A stretch of DNA of 64,000 nt from positions 1 to 64,000 of the forward strand of contig JAKQDD010000115.1 in assembly GCA_029556615.1 (NCBI GenBank). Direction: 5' to 3'. This document shows, piece by piece, positions 1-7,700 of this stretch; position 1 is the first letter of the stretch, and each line of letters opens with the position of its first letter. The notes under the pieces are model-generated. The model did no database searches, had not been told where the DNA came from, and saw only the letters and a program-made list of their open reading frames with translations. A program made the position numbers and the translations under genes. This stretch comes from Verrucomicrobiota bacterium (lineage in GTDB: Bacteria; Verrucomicrobiota; Verrucomicrobiia; Limisphaerales; J093).

Positions 1-906
1 GGTGGTGGTGCCGTGGAAGCCGGCGGTGCCTTCGAGGCTGCAGGTGCCGGGGCCGGCGAGGGAACCGCCGTGGCCGAAGTCGGATCGGGCGGGGAGGCTC
101 AAGGTGCCGGTCTGGAGGTCGACGATGGCGCGGTTGGTGAAGGTGATGCCGCCATTGTCGGCACGGAAGGTGGTGGTGCCGCTCGAGGCGCTCTTGCGGA
201 GGGTGCCGGCGTTTTCGAACACGGGCGCGGGCGTGCCACCGGTGTATGGGAAGAGGATCTGGTTGTTGGTGATCAGGAAAGTGCCGGCGTTGCGCAGGGC
301 CGAGCCGTGGCCAAAGTGCAGTGGGCCGTCGGACCATGCGATTTCGCCGTTGTTATGGAGCGTTGTCGAGGGGCTGAACACATGCGAGTTCGAGCCGGCA
401 AAGTGGGCTCGGACGCCTCCCTGGATCTGGAACGTGCCTGAGATGGTGCCTCCGTCCCAAGTCCAGGCGTCGATTGCATTGCCGGAGAATTGGACTGTCC
501 CGCCAAGCAGGTTCCCGTTCGCAAGGGTCAGGGTGTCCACGGTAAGGGAAGTGACTGTGACAGTGGCACCACCTTGCACGGTGAGGTTGGCCAGGGTCAG
601 ATTGCCGACCGGGTCCGGATTGCCGTAGGCGGTCGAGCCGACCGAGGCGGTGTCGCCGGCGCCGGGGACGCCATGGGGCGACCAGTTTGCGGGGTTAGAC
701 CAGAGGTTGTTGTCGTTCGAGCCATTCGCGTCATAGCGCGAGCCGGCGGTCCAGGTGTAGCTGTCTGCCGATCCCTCGAAGAAGCCTGCGGCCAGGGTGA
801 CGACGGCGGCCCAGCAGAGGAATCGGAAGGGTCTGACCGCGGTATGGGTAGGCGCCGGTGTTATCAGGCGACCGGCGTGGGCGAAATCGGGTTGCATGGA
901 GAGCAT
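1..906 (-). CDS. Partial exported beta-strand-repeat (autotransporter-associated) protein
   Basis: The minus frame is open without a stop from the start region to the left edge of the window, so the C-terminus is missing. After a hydrophobic export segment (FLCWAAVVTLAAGFF) comes a Ser/Asn/Gly/Thr-rich sequence with short rising strands such as GTLSLPARS, GTFLITNNQIL and GTTTFRADNGG. This is the look of autotransporter-associated beta-strand repeat proteins (PATR/PEP-CTERM-type exoproteins), which fold as beta-solenoids outside the cell. The motif SNDNNLWSNPANWSP just after the signal peptide is typical of these proteins in Verrucomicrobia and Planctomycetes. The start is uncertain: ATG codons lie at 945, 906 and 897, none with a strong ribosome site. 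906 was chosen because a weak AGAG lies about 9 bases upstream. No anchor domain can be seen because the end is cut. Family recognition is by sequence style only. Confidence 0.75.
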   Translation of the reverse strand, partial: MLSMQPDFAHAGRLITPAPTHTAVRPFRFLCWAAVVTLAAGFFEGSADSYTWTAGSRYDANGSNDNNLWSNPANWSPHGVPGAGDTASVGSTAYGNPDPVGNLTLANLTVQGGATVTVTSLTVDTLTLANGNLLGGTVQFSGNAIDAWTWDGGTISGTFQIQGGVRAHFAGSNSHVFSPSTTLHNNGEIAWSDGPLHFGHGSALRNAGTFLITNNQILFPYTGGTPAPVFENAGTLRKSASSGTTTFRADNGGITFTNRAIVDLQTGTLSLPARSDFGHGGSLAGPGTCSLEGTAGFHGTTT

Positions 907-1294
907 GATATCCGCTCTTGGTGGGTCAAGTGAAGTCGACCGCATGGTAGTTTGCGGTTTCGGAGGTTACCGTGGCAGACTACCACGACGGACGATGGTG
1001 GGTCAACGGATTCCCGACTGAGCGACGACGCAGTGGGCCGGGTGCCATCCTGCCCGGCAGAGCTGGGGGGCATGGGCTTGCTGGCTTCGTTGTTCGTCGG
1101 TCGCAGACCGCTTCGGGTATGCTCCCCTCATGCGCGGCTCGACCGAGCTCGCCGTGGTCCTTGCCAGCGAGCCTAATCCGCTCCAGCAAGACCGGGGTTC
1201 ATCCTTGCACAGACCCTGAATCGGTGAAGGTGAAACCCGCACTGATTCGGGTCGGATCACCGATTGAGGGCGAGGATCCGCCGCGGTCAGCGCC
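907..1294. other. Intergenic region with nested-hairpin repeat
   Basis: This gap lies between the stop of the M81 gene and the start region of the beta-strand-repeat gene, both on the minus strand. It contains hairpin repeat copy A (1214-1270) about 300 bases upstream of the downstream gene. Short open frames on both strands here lack ribosome sites and any recognisable protein character. Nothing else could be supported. Confidence 0.6.
1214..1270. repeat. 57-bp nested-hairpin repeat, copy A
   Basis: This is an ungapped 57-base relative of the sequence at 4928-4984. The outer arms AATCGGTGA (1219-1227) and TCACCGATT (1257-1265) pair perfectly over 9 bp. An inner stem ACCCG (1235-1239) / CGGGT (1248-1252) is nested inside. 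Copy B has C:G where this copy has T:A in the outer stem, a compensatory change that keeps the pairing. There is no T-run after either arm, so it is not a classical intrinsic terminator. It could be a structured RNA, a protein-binding site or a small mobile repeat. Confidence 0.65.
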
Positions 1295-2806
1295 TCAGGC
1301 GGGATCGAATTGCGTATCCGGTTCGAAGGGGAAGACGGATTTCCGGCGGCGCGTGTAGGTGAGCCGCTCGATTCGCATGTCGCCTGCGCCCGGCGTGAGC
1401 AAGAGGATGTAGCGCGGAGCGATGCGGCTGAGGCCGGGATAGAGGTAGCCCTCCTTGACGACGACGAGTTTTCGGCTGAGGGGATCGATGCCGCAGGGTT
1501 CGAACTGGCGCGGGTCCGTGAACGCTGTCGGACCATCGGCCAGGATCACCTCGATCCGGCCGATGCGGCCGACCACCATCCGCGGTTGCTGGACCAGGCG
1601 CAGGATTCCGAGGTCGGCCTCGAGGGGCGGGCCGCACCGCTTCTCGATGGTCGCGCCGAGGGACAACCGCAGGGTCCGGCCCTGACCGGCCTCGAAGCAT
1701 CGGCGGGTGGCTTCCGGATCGTTAAGGCCGGCGACGACGGCACTTGGGACCTTTCGTTCCACGAGGTGCCGCAGCACGACCGGCAGATCACCGGGCGTGC
1801 TGGCCGTCACATTGTCGCCACTGTCGGTGAGGAACACGGTGGATTCCCGGGCTTCGAGGGCGCGGGTGACGCCCTCTTCGAGCTCGGCGGTCTCGCAACC
1901 GAAGGCGAACTGCCGGCGCGCGTCCCAGATCTGGCGTGCGAGGTGGATGGCGGCGGCTCGGGCGGTGGCTCTCGAGCCGTCGGCAGTGACCATCACCGAC
2001 ATGCCGGTGTCAGGGGAGTCAGTCCAGGCGCACCCGACGAAGAGGGTGGCGGCGAGGATCTTCGCCTCGTGGCCCGGGAGTCCTTCGTGTTCGAGCCGGC
2101 GCGCCTCCTCGACGAGAGATCGGAACGGCTCTGCGGTTGTCATTGCCTTCTCGCCCTGGAGGATCATGGGTATGGGCAAGACGCAGGCGACAGGCCGCGC
2201 GGTTCCCGCCAGGGTGTCCAGCAGGATGCGCTCGGCGAGCTCGGCGGTTTGGGGGCCGTCGGTGTGCGGTGCGGTTTTGAGGCCGACCAGGATATCGCCG
2301 GCCTCGGCCAGCCGGGACGGGATATTGCCATGCAGATCGAAGGTGCAAGCGATCGGCACGCCGGGTCCGACGATGGTTCGCGCCTGCCGCACGAGTTCGG
2401 TCTCGGCGGGGCCCACGCCATCGGCGTACATGGCCCCGTGCAAGCGCAGAAAGACCGCATTGACGGGCATAGCGGCGCGCAAGGACTCGAGCACGCGATC
2501 GACGGCTTCGCGGCAGGCTGCCTCGGACACGGTGCCGCCGCCGGCGGGCCGGGCGGCGACGCCACGAAGGATCGTCCACGCGGGCTCTTTCCAAACCGGA
2601 AGACGCAAATCGGTTGCGGTAGCATAAGTGAACGCCGCGGTCGGAACCGGATGGAACGTGTTGGTCTCGTGGGCGAAGAGCCCGACGAAGACACGGCGTG
2701 GGTCGCGGTCGGACGCGTGGAGGACGCGGCCCGTGGGGCTGACTGCCAGCGCGACGGTGCCGGCGGTTTGCCGGAGGAAGGCGCGGCGGGGGATAAGGCC
2801 CTTCAC
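1295..2806 (-). CDS. M81 family (MlrC-like) peptidase/amidohydrolase, Tat-exported
   Basis: This 503-residue protein opens with a twin-arginine signal (RRAFLRQTAG, residues 7-16), so it is probably exported folded through Tat. HETNTF (46-51), LHGAMYADG and TFDLHGN are hallmarks of the M81/DUF1485 family, metal-dependent hydrolases related to microcystinase C (MlrC). The full length fits the N-terminal catalytic domain followed by the MlrC C-terminal domain. The start is a GTG at 2806 that overlaps the TGA of the upstream DUF1080 gene by four bases (GTGA), which points to translational coupling. The substrate is unknown; in environmental bacteria such proteins sit among glycan and secondary-metabolite degradation genes. 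It is the last gene of a minus-strand group with the DUF1080 and BNR-type proteins. Confidence 0.85.
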   Translation of the reverse strand: MKGLIPRRAFLRQTAGTVALAVSPTGRVLHASDRDPRRVFVGLFAHETNTFHPVPTAAFTYATATDLRLPVWKEPAWTILRGVAARPAGGGTVSEAACREAVDRVLESLRAAMPVNAVFLRLHGAMYADGVGPAETELVRQARTIVGPGVPIACTFDLHGNIPSRLAEAGDILVGLKTAPHTDGPQTAELAERILLDTLAGTARPVACVLPIPMILQGEKAMTTAEPFRSLVEEARRLEHEGLPGHEAKILAATLFVGCAWTDSPDTGMSVMVTADGSRATARAAAIHLARQIWDARRQFAFGCETAELEEGVTRALEARESTVFLTDSGDNVTASTPGDLPVVLRHLVERKVPSAVVAGLNDPEATRRCFEAGQGRTLRLSLGATIEKRCGPPLEADLGILRLVQQPRMVVGRIGRIEVILADGPTAFTDPRQFEPCGIDPLSRKLVVVKEGYLYPGLSRIAPRYILLLTPGAGDMRIERLTYTRRRKSVFPFEPDTQFDPA

Positions 2807-3444
2807 GGCGTGGGGAGCGGTTCGAGGGTGATCTTGCGGTACCAGGCCTCGCTGGGCGGTCCGCCGTGGATCTGGAGACCGATGGTGCCGGCCTGCTCGA
2901 TGGTGTCATCGGCCTCGGTGTAGTCGACGGTCCGCACGCCATTGATCCAGAGTTGGATCCGCCGGCCTTCGCATCGGATGCGGTACTGGTTCCAGTCGCC
3001 GCGGCGGAGGATCCTGTTGACTGCGGCGGCGTCCGATTTTGCCAGGACACGGTTCCGGCGGGACTCGTCGTAGAGACAGCCCCACCATTCGGGGTCGCCG
3101 AGGTCGGCCTGGTAACCGATCATCTCGTGGTGGTTGGGAATCCGGCGCGATCGGATCTGGATGCCGGCGTTGGCGTTGGTGCCGAGGATCTTGAATTCGA
3201 GTTCGAGGACGAAGTTGGTATAGGCGCGTTGGGTGACGAGGAACTCGTTGCGGGGGACCGGCGCTGTGAGCGAGCCGCCCACAAAGGCGCCGTCGACGAT
3301 CCGCCACGTCCGGTTCGTGTCGCCTTCCCAGCCCGCGAAGGACCGGCCGTCGGCAAGGCGGATTGCGGAGGCGGTGTCGGCCGCCATGCCGCAGGCGAGC
3401 GTTCCGAGGATCCAGGCGGTGAGAAAGAAGAAACGTGGGTTCAT
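2803..3444 (-). CDS. Exported DUF1080 (3-keto-disaccharide hydrolase-type) domain protein
   Basis: This protein of about 213 residues starts with a signal peptide (MNPRFFFLTAWILGTLACG), followed directly by one DUF1080 domain. The signature stretches are a GWEGDTNRTWRIVDGAF-like opening, FVLELEFKILGTNANAG, YQADLGDPEWWG and the terminal IGLQIHGGPPSEAWYRKI. DUF1080 proteins have a concanavalin-like jelly roll, and characterised members act on 3-keto-glycosides. The ATG at 3444 was preferred to an upstream in-frame ATG at 3465 because the hydrophobic segment then sits at the N-terminus. The stop overlaps the GTG of the M81 gene. About 120 bases upstream lies the 179-bp repeat element copy 1, which separates it from the BNR gene read in the same direction. 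Confidence 0.88.
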   Translation of the reverse strand: MNPRFFFLTAWILGTLACGMAADTASAIRLADGRSFAGWEGDTNRTWRIVDGAFVGGSLTAPVPRNEFLVTQRAYTNFVLELEFKILGTNANAGIQIRSRRIPNHHEMIGYQADLGDPEWWGCLYDESRRNRVLAKSDAAAVNRILRRGDWNQYRIRCEGRRIQLWINGVRTVDYTEADDTIEQAGTIGLQIHGGPPSEAWYRKITLEPLPTP

Positions 3445-3567
3445 GGTTGTGGGATGTGGCAGCACTCCAGCAGGCCACGCATCGGATGGATCCGGTATGG
3501 TCCAAGCTCTGAGTCCGCCGACATGGTGTGTACTATGCGAGTCAGGGCCCGGTTGACAAGCTGACAG

Positions 3568-3746
3568 TAGCGAGGCGCGCCTTCAGACCGATGAAACATG
3601 CAGTCCCAAGGAACCATGGGGGCAGCGGGGCTCCCTGCCTCCGCGCCTCGCTAATGGAGAGTCCTCGACGGAAGGTGGGGAGGTCTGGAACGGCAGGGGC
3701 CAAACTTGACCTGTTGACCAGACAGTCCACAAGTCGAGGACTCTAG
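3568..3746 (-). repeat. 179-bp two-hairpin element, copy 1
   Basis: The element has two inverted-repeat units joined by the tetranucleotide ATGG. Unit 1 (3568-3653, 86 bp) is bounded by TAGCGAGGCGCG and CGCGCCTCGCTA. Unit 2 (3658-3746, 89 bp) is bounded by AGAGTCCTCGAC and GTCGAGGACTCT, followed by AG. Copy 3 at 56124-56302 has exactly the same unit lengths. Inside unit 2 the core TGGTCAACAGGTCA (minus strand) is shared by all copies. Read on the minus strand, the element begins at CTAG, whose TAG is the stop codon of the BNR gene. It carries no open frame of note. Its nature (mobile miniature element, REP-like sequence or structured 3' end) is not known. Confidence 0.85.
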
Positions 3747-4846
3747 TGCAGGGCGAGTTCCGCCAGGTAGATGGCGGTGATGATCGTGCCGGCGGCGTCC
3801 TTCTCGTGGCTCGAATAGTAGGAGATGAGGGCGCGGTCTGGACCTAGCTCGACAAAGCCGGGGTAGGAGGTATCGCCTCCGCTGGGGAGCTCGGCGGCTT
3901 CGTGCAAGCGGTTGCCGACCAGCCACCAGAAGGCTGTCTTGGGGCCGCGGTCCGGGGTCGAGTGACGGCCGCCGACGAGGTAGCGGCTGCCCCATTGCAC
4001 GAGCAAGGGGCCGCCGACGGATCGGTCCAGGTCGAGCCGATCCCATGCCGTGTAAGGGGGCGGGGACCGGAGCAGTTGGGCGGTGCCGCTTCGCCGGCCG
4101 ACCCCCAGGACCCGGCCATCGGGTTCGAACAGGAAGGCGGTTTCGTCCCCGGCCACCTCCTGAAACACGGCCTTCTTGTGCCAGATCAAGCCATCGTCGC
4201 TTTCGAGCATCAAGGATTCGACCTGCCGTCCCTCGCCCTTGGGTCCGACCGCGAAGCCAGTCTTGCGTCGGGCGCACAGGTAGGCCTTGCCGCCGAACGC
4301 GGAAGCGCGCCAGATGTAGTGGCCGAAGGTCCCTTCGAGCAGGATGGGGCCATGCCATGTTGTGCCGTCGTCGGACCAGGCGGCGTAGCCGAGGTGCTGG
4401 TTGAGGTCCCACTCCTTGGGGGGCAGCGACGTGGGCCCGCTGTACCACGTGCCCGTGTAAACGAAGAGCTTGCCCTGGAACGCCAGGAAATGTGGATCGC
4501 GGGTATCGCGGTGGGTGACGGCGAACCGATGGACGGGGCGCCACTCCTGGGCGTCGTCGCTGACGAGGATCAGGATCGACGCCGTGGGATGGACGGCGTG
4601 TCCATCGGGGCAACTGCGGAAGGTGAGATAGAACCGGCCGCGGAACCGGATCAGGTCGGTGAACGCGTTGTGCTCGCCGTTGTGGAAGGCGCGGCGGACG
4701 GCGGAGACCTCGATTCGAGGCGGGGTCGTCGGACCCGCAGGGTCGAACGGCCCGTTGCTATCGGCGCCGAGGGCGACGAGGGCCACGGGGAGAACGGCAA
4801 TCCAGCGGGCGCAGCCGTGGCGGCGCAGTTGCATCATGGCGTGCAT
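3743..4846 (-). CDS. Exported BNR/sialidase-like beta-propeller protein
   Basis: This protein of about 367 residues has an N-terminal signal segment (ARWIAVLPVALVALGA) and a repeated beta-propeller body. Asp-box-like motifs are visible as SDDAQEW, SDDGTTWHG and SDDGLIWHK, each in a blade-like context, as in exo-alpha-sialidases and related BNR-repeat glycosidases. The conserved sialidase FRIP arginine motif was not found, so catalytic sialidase activity is not assured. A role in binding or cleaving extracellular glycans is the most likely one. The stop TAG at 3745-3743 is also the end of repeat element copy 1. The upstream region holds hairpin copy B and one of the two CusR-like palindromes, but this gene points away from the envelope locus. 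ATG codons at the first, third and fourth residues make the exact start uncertain. Confidence 0.72.
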   Translation of the reverse strand: MHAMMQLRRHGCARWIAVLPVALVALGADSNGPFDPAGPTTPPRIEVSAVRRAFHNGEHNAFTDLIRFRGRFYLTFRSCPDGHAVHPTASILILVSDDAQEWRPVHRFAVTHRDTRDPHFLAFQGKLFVYTGTWYSGPTSLPPKEWDLNQHLGYAAWSDDGTTWHGPILLEGTFGHYIWRASAFGGKAYLCARRKTGFAVGPKGEGRQVESLMLESDDGLIWHKKAVFQEVAGDETAFLFEPDGRVLGVGRRSGTAQLLRSPPPYTAWDRLDLDRSVGGPLLVQWGSRYLVGGRHSTPDRGPKTAFWWLVGNRLHEAAELPSGGDTSYPGFVELGPDRALISYYSSHEKDAAGTIITAIYLAELALH

Positions 4847-4927
4847 TCTGCCCCAGGGTCGGCGGCAGCGTGAAGCGGATTCGACCGGCGCACCCCGCTG
4901 CGCTTCCGCCTCCCAATCTGTTCTCCG

Positions 4928-4984
4928 CCCTGAATCGGCGAGGAACTGCCCCGCGCAGATTCGGGACGGATCGCCGATTGACCC
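4928..4984. repeat. 57-bp nested-hairpin repeat, copy B
   Basis: Second copy of the hairpin at 1214-1270, the same length without gaps. The outer arms AATCGGCGA (4933-4941) and TCGCCGATT (4971-4979) form a perfect 9-bp stem. The inner pairing is CCCG with CGGG. Relative to copy A both partners of one outer pair have changed together (T:A to C:G). The copy lies in the divergent gap between the BNR gene and the methyltransferase gene, about 80 bases upstream of the former. Confidence 0.65.
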
Positions 4985-5023
4985 ACGCGCTCATTCGCGC
5001 CGACGTGGCCGGCTGCTGGCAGA

Positions 5024-5039
5024 ATGACAGGATTGTCAT
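5024..5039. promoter_or_regulatory. CusR/CopR-box-like palindrome upstream of the methyltransferase
   Basis: The 16-base sequence ATGACAGGATTGTCAT has half-sites ATGACA and TGTCAT separated by four bases. It differs from the second copy at 8557-8572 by one base. The known CusR box of Escherichia coli (ATGACAANNTTGTCAT core) has the same half-sites and spacing. It lies 29 bases before the GTG start of the methyltransferase gene. The local response regulator (7697-8371) is of the CusR/ColR type, so it is the natural candidate to bind here. Binding is inferred. Confidence 0.6.
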
Positions 5040-5068
5040 TGGGGTGATCAGCGAGGGGTCATCCTGAT

Positions 5069-5887
5069 GTGCAAGGATTCTGCTGCATGGATACGACCAG
5101 CAATGCTGAGAGCCTCTCCGAAGCGTGGAGGCCGGCGGGAGCAGCGAACCGGGAGCGGCGGCATGGCGCGGGCCCATGCTTGGTGGACGCAGGGGATTCG
5201 AGTGGGGAGGAGGACTCCGCGGCACGGACGCGGCGGCGATTCGCCAGCGAGGCTGCAGCGCGGAAGTACGCCGGTTCGCTGGGAGGCACGGCAACGCACT
5301 GGCGTGAAGTGTCCTGCATTCGGGCGGGGCTCAGTGGGGTGTCGGCCGGATCGAGGGTCCTGGACCTCCCTTCGGGCACGGGGCGGCTGTTGCCGCTTCT
5401 TGTGGCGATGGGCTTTCGAGTCACCGAAGCCGATTCATCCCCGCACATGGTCGAGTTGGCACGGGCTCATGCTGAGGCCCAGGGCCTCGGCCAGGGTACC
5501 GAGTTTCGGGTGGCGGACGCCTTTGCCACAGGTTTCCCGGATGGGGCTTTCGATGCGATTCTCTCGAATCGTCTCTTTCATCATTTCAGCGAAGCGGCCG
5601 TGCGCCGTCGCTGCCTGAGCGAGTTGAGCCGGATTTGCCGGGGACCGATCGTGGTGTCGTTCTTCTGCACCGCTTCTCTGGATGCCGTGATGTTTCGGTT
5701 CCGGCACTGGCTGAGCCGCAGGACGCCGAGCGACCGGATCCCGATCCCGCTCGACCGCTTTGGCGCGGATGCGAGGGCCTGCGGGTTGCGGGTCGTGCGG
5801 ATCCTGCCGACGCGGGGTGGAGTGTCGAAGCAGTGGTATGGGGTCCTGGAGAGAGCGGAGGCGAAGGCAGGTCCGTTTCCGGCCTGA
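5069..5887 (+). CDS. Class I SAM-dependent methyltransferase (orf222/WarA-like)
   Basis: The core is a class I methyltransferase fold: motif I is VLDLPSGTGRLLPLL, followed by motif II VTEADSSPHMVELAR and later AILSNRLFHHF. The N-terminal 80 or so residues are polar and poorly recognisable. The start is most likely the GTG at 5069 with GAGGGG about 10 bases upstream; an ATG at 5087 is an alternative. It is followed after 27 bases by a WapQ/InaA-like kinase gene and faces a ColRS-like two-component system. That arrangement resembles colRS-orf222-wapQ of Pseudomonas, where the methyltransferase and kinase act on lipopolysaccharide. Methylation of an envelope glycolipid is therefore a reasonable but unproven role. 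A CusR-like palindrome just upstream suggests control by the neighbouring regulator. Confidence 0.8.
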   Translation: MQGFCCMDTTSNAESLSEAWRPAGAANRERRHGAGPCLVDAGDSSGEEDSAARTRRRFASEAAARKYAGSLGGTATHWREVSCIRAGLSGVSAGSRVLDLPSGTGRLLPLLVAMGFRVTEADSSPHMVELARAHAEAQGLGQGTEFRVADAFATGFPDGAFDAILSNRLFHHFSEAAVRRRCLSELSRICRGPIVVSFFCTASLDAVMFRFRHWLSRRTPSDRIPIPLDRFGADARACGLRVVRILPTRGGVSKQWYGVLERAEAKAGPFPA

Positions 5888-5914
5888 GAGTGGATACCGC
5901 CCAGCCAGTCCTTC

Positions 5915-6670
5915 ATGGAGACACGACGATACAGTGTTGAGCATGCGGGCGCCTTGCTGGCTGGAGCGGTTTGTCTCTGCCGGGATGCCCATGGGGAGAA
6001 GGTGTTCGAGTTGCCGGGCGGCCGGATCGCGAAGCTCTTTCGTCGGAAGCGGTGGCTTTCGTCCAACACGTTCCTTCCCTATGCGAAGCGCTTCGCCCAT
6101 GTGGCGGAGGAGATGGCGCGGCGAGGCATTGCGACCGTCGATGTGTTGGGAGTGTATCAGCTTCCCGAGATTGCACGGCAAGCGGTTGTGTACCGCAAGG
6201 TCGAGGGCGACACACTGCGCGAAGCGCTGACCCGGCCCGGCGCCGCCGGTCTCCTTGTCGGACAACTGGCGGATCTTCTGGCGATGCTCCATGACCGGGG
6301 CGTGTACTTCCGGTCGCTGCACTTCAGCAATCTGGTGTGCAGCCCATCCGGGCTGGTGTTGATCGACATTCTGGACACGACCTTTCGTCGCGGGCCCCTG
6401 CGTTCGGGCTTGCGGGTGCGCAATTTCCGCCATCTGCTGCGGTACGACGCCGACCGGCGAGCCCTGGCGGTCTATGGTGCGAACGCGTTCGTCGAGCGCT
6501 ACGGGGCGGCGACGGGCTGGTCGGCGCGGGCTCAGTCGCGGTTCGTAGAGCGTCTGGTGCGTATCGAGGACTTCTGGGCCGGGCGCGGGTCTGGCGTGTC
6601 GCAGCCCTCCGGCGTGTTCAAGGTGTTTTCGCAACATCCGGTGCCACGGCGAGCGGCAGGCGGACGGTGA
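5915..6670 (+). CDS. Lipopolysaccharide kinase-like protein (WapQ/InaA/'toluene tolerance' type)
   Basis: This 251-residue protein kinase-fold protein has an AKLFRRKRW nucleotide-lobe segment around residue 39, a catalytic-loop region LHDRGVYFRSLHFSN (125-139) and a metal-binding DILD (151-154). These are features of the RIO/WaaP/InaA group that phosphorylates lipopolysaccharide core heptose. The position where an HRD-type catalytic Asp would be expected reads R-S-L-H, a Ser, which may be family-specific or point to altered activity. The gene follows the methyltransferase by 27 bases and is probably cotranscribed with it. Its 3' end overlaps the 3' end of the convergent histidine kinase gene by 53 bases. 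A role in envelope phosphorylation is inferred from the family and the neighbourhood. Confidence 0.75.
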   Translation: METRRYSVEHAGALLAGAVCLCRDAHGEKVFELPGGRIAKLFRRKRWLSSNTFLPYAKRFAHVAEEMARRGIATVDVLGVYQLPEIARQAVVYRKVEGDTLREALTRPGAAGLLVGQLADLLAMLHDRGVYFRSLHFSNLVCSPSGLVLIDILDTTFRRGPLRSGLRVRNFRHLLRYDADRRALAVYGANAFVERYGAATGWSARAQSRFVERLVRIEDFWAGRGSGVSQPSGVFKVFSQHPVPRRAAGGR

Positions 6671-7700
6671 CGGTGGTCACGATGCCCGGTTGGGAGGCGA
6701 GGTGGATTTCGCCGCCATGCGCCCGGACAATCCACTGGGCGATGCTCAATCCGAGGCCGCTGCCCTCGATCGTGCCGCTGTGGGCAGGATCGCCGCGGAA
6801 GAAGCGGTCGAAGATCCGGGTGAGGTGCTCGCGGGCGATGCCGGGGCCGCCGTTGGCGATTCGCAACTCGGCCAGACCGCCGTCACGCCGGAGAGCGAAC
6901 TTCACAAAGCCGCGGGGTGCATTGTACTTGATGGCGTTGTCGGTGAGGTTGAGAAGGAGTTGACGCAACCGGTGACAATCACCCTGGACGACGGCTTCGT
7001 CGCAGGCTTCGAGTTCGACGGTGATCTGACCGGGGCCGGCGAGTAGTTGGGCATCGGCGACACTGTCGCGCACGAGATCATCGAGGCGGACCGGCGCCTG
7101 CGCGAGCGTGAGTTGGCCGGCATCAGCTTTGGCGAGCAACGTCAGCGAGTCCACGATCTTGGCGACGTGGGCCACTTGCTCGAGTTGATCCGCAAAGACC
7201 TCGCGCTGGGCGGGGGGGGTGGCGGGGTCGCGGAGCGCGGTTTCGATCTCGAGTCGCATGACGGTGAGGGGCGTCTTGAGCTCATGCGAGGCGCCGAGGG
7301 TGAATTCGCGGATGTGAGTGAACGACTCCTCGAGTCGGGCCACCATCGAGTTGAAGACCACGGTGAGCCGATCGAGTTCATCGCCCGTGCCCCGCATTGG
7401 GAGTCGCTCATGGAGATTGTGGATGTGAATGCGTTCTGCCGCGCGGGTCAGGGAGGTGATCGGCGCGAGGGATTGGCCCAGCAGCCACCACGTGCCGACG
7501 AGCAACAGGACCGTGGTAGGAAGCCCGTAGAAGAGGATGATCTCCCCCACTTCCTCCCAAGCCGGCATGGGTTGGTTGCGGGGGTCCTTCAACAACCGCT
7601 GTTGTTCGACCCACTCGTAGTGAATGACGCCCGATAACACGACGAGCGACGCGAGCAGAATGCCGCCGATCCACAGTGCGAGCCTGTTGCGGATCGTCAC
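6618..7700 (-). CDS. Heavy-metal/ColS-type sensor histidine kinase
   Basis: This 360-residue sensor has two membrane segments (about residues 8-26 and 54-74) around a very short periplasmic loop. It continues with a HAMP linker (75-125), a dimerisation domain with phospho-accepting His139 in ASHELKTPL, and a HATPase domain with N (NLTDNAIKYN), G1 and GSGLGLSIA motifs. The loop holds two ExxE motifs, EWVE (29-32) and EVGE (50-53). ExxE motifs in ColS and PmrB/BqsS sensors bind iron or zinc, so a metal signal is plausible. Its start overlaps the stop of the response regulator by four bases (ATGA). The gene is convergent with, and overlaps, the kinase gene 5915-6670. Confidence 0.9.
   Translation of the reverse strand: MTIRNRLALWIGGILLASLVVLSGVIHYEWVEQQRLLKDPRNQPMPAWEEVGEIILFYGLPTTVLLLVGTWWLLGQSLAPITSLTRAAERIHIHNLHERLPMRGTGDELDRLTVVFNSMVARLEESFTHIREFTLGASHELKTPLTVMRLEIETALRDPATPPAQREVFADQLEQVAHVAKIVDSLTLLAKADAGQLTLAQAPVRLDDLVRDSVADAQLLAGPGQITVELEACDEAVVQGDCHRLRQLLLNLTDNAIKYNAPRGFVKFALRRDGGLAELRIANGGPGIAREHLTRIFDRFFRGDPAHSGTIEGSGLGLSIAQWIVRAHGGEIHLASQPGIVTTVTVRLPLAVAPDVAKTP

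Noticed and set aside
1310-2923. Long plus-strand open frame (537 codons) opposite the M81 gene
   Set aside because: It mirrors the M81 gene, which has clear family motifs; the long antisense frame follows from high GC in the third codon position.
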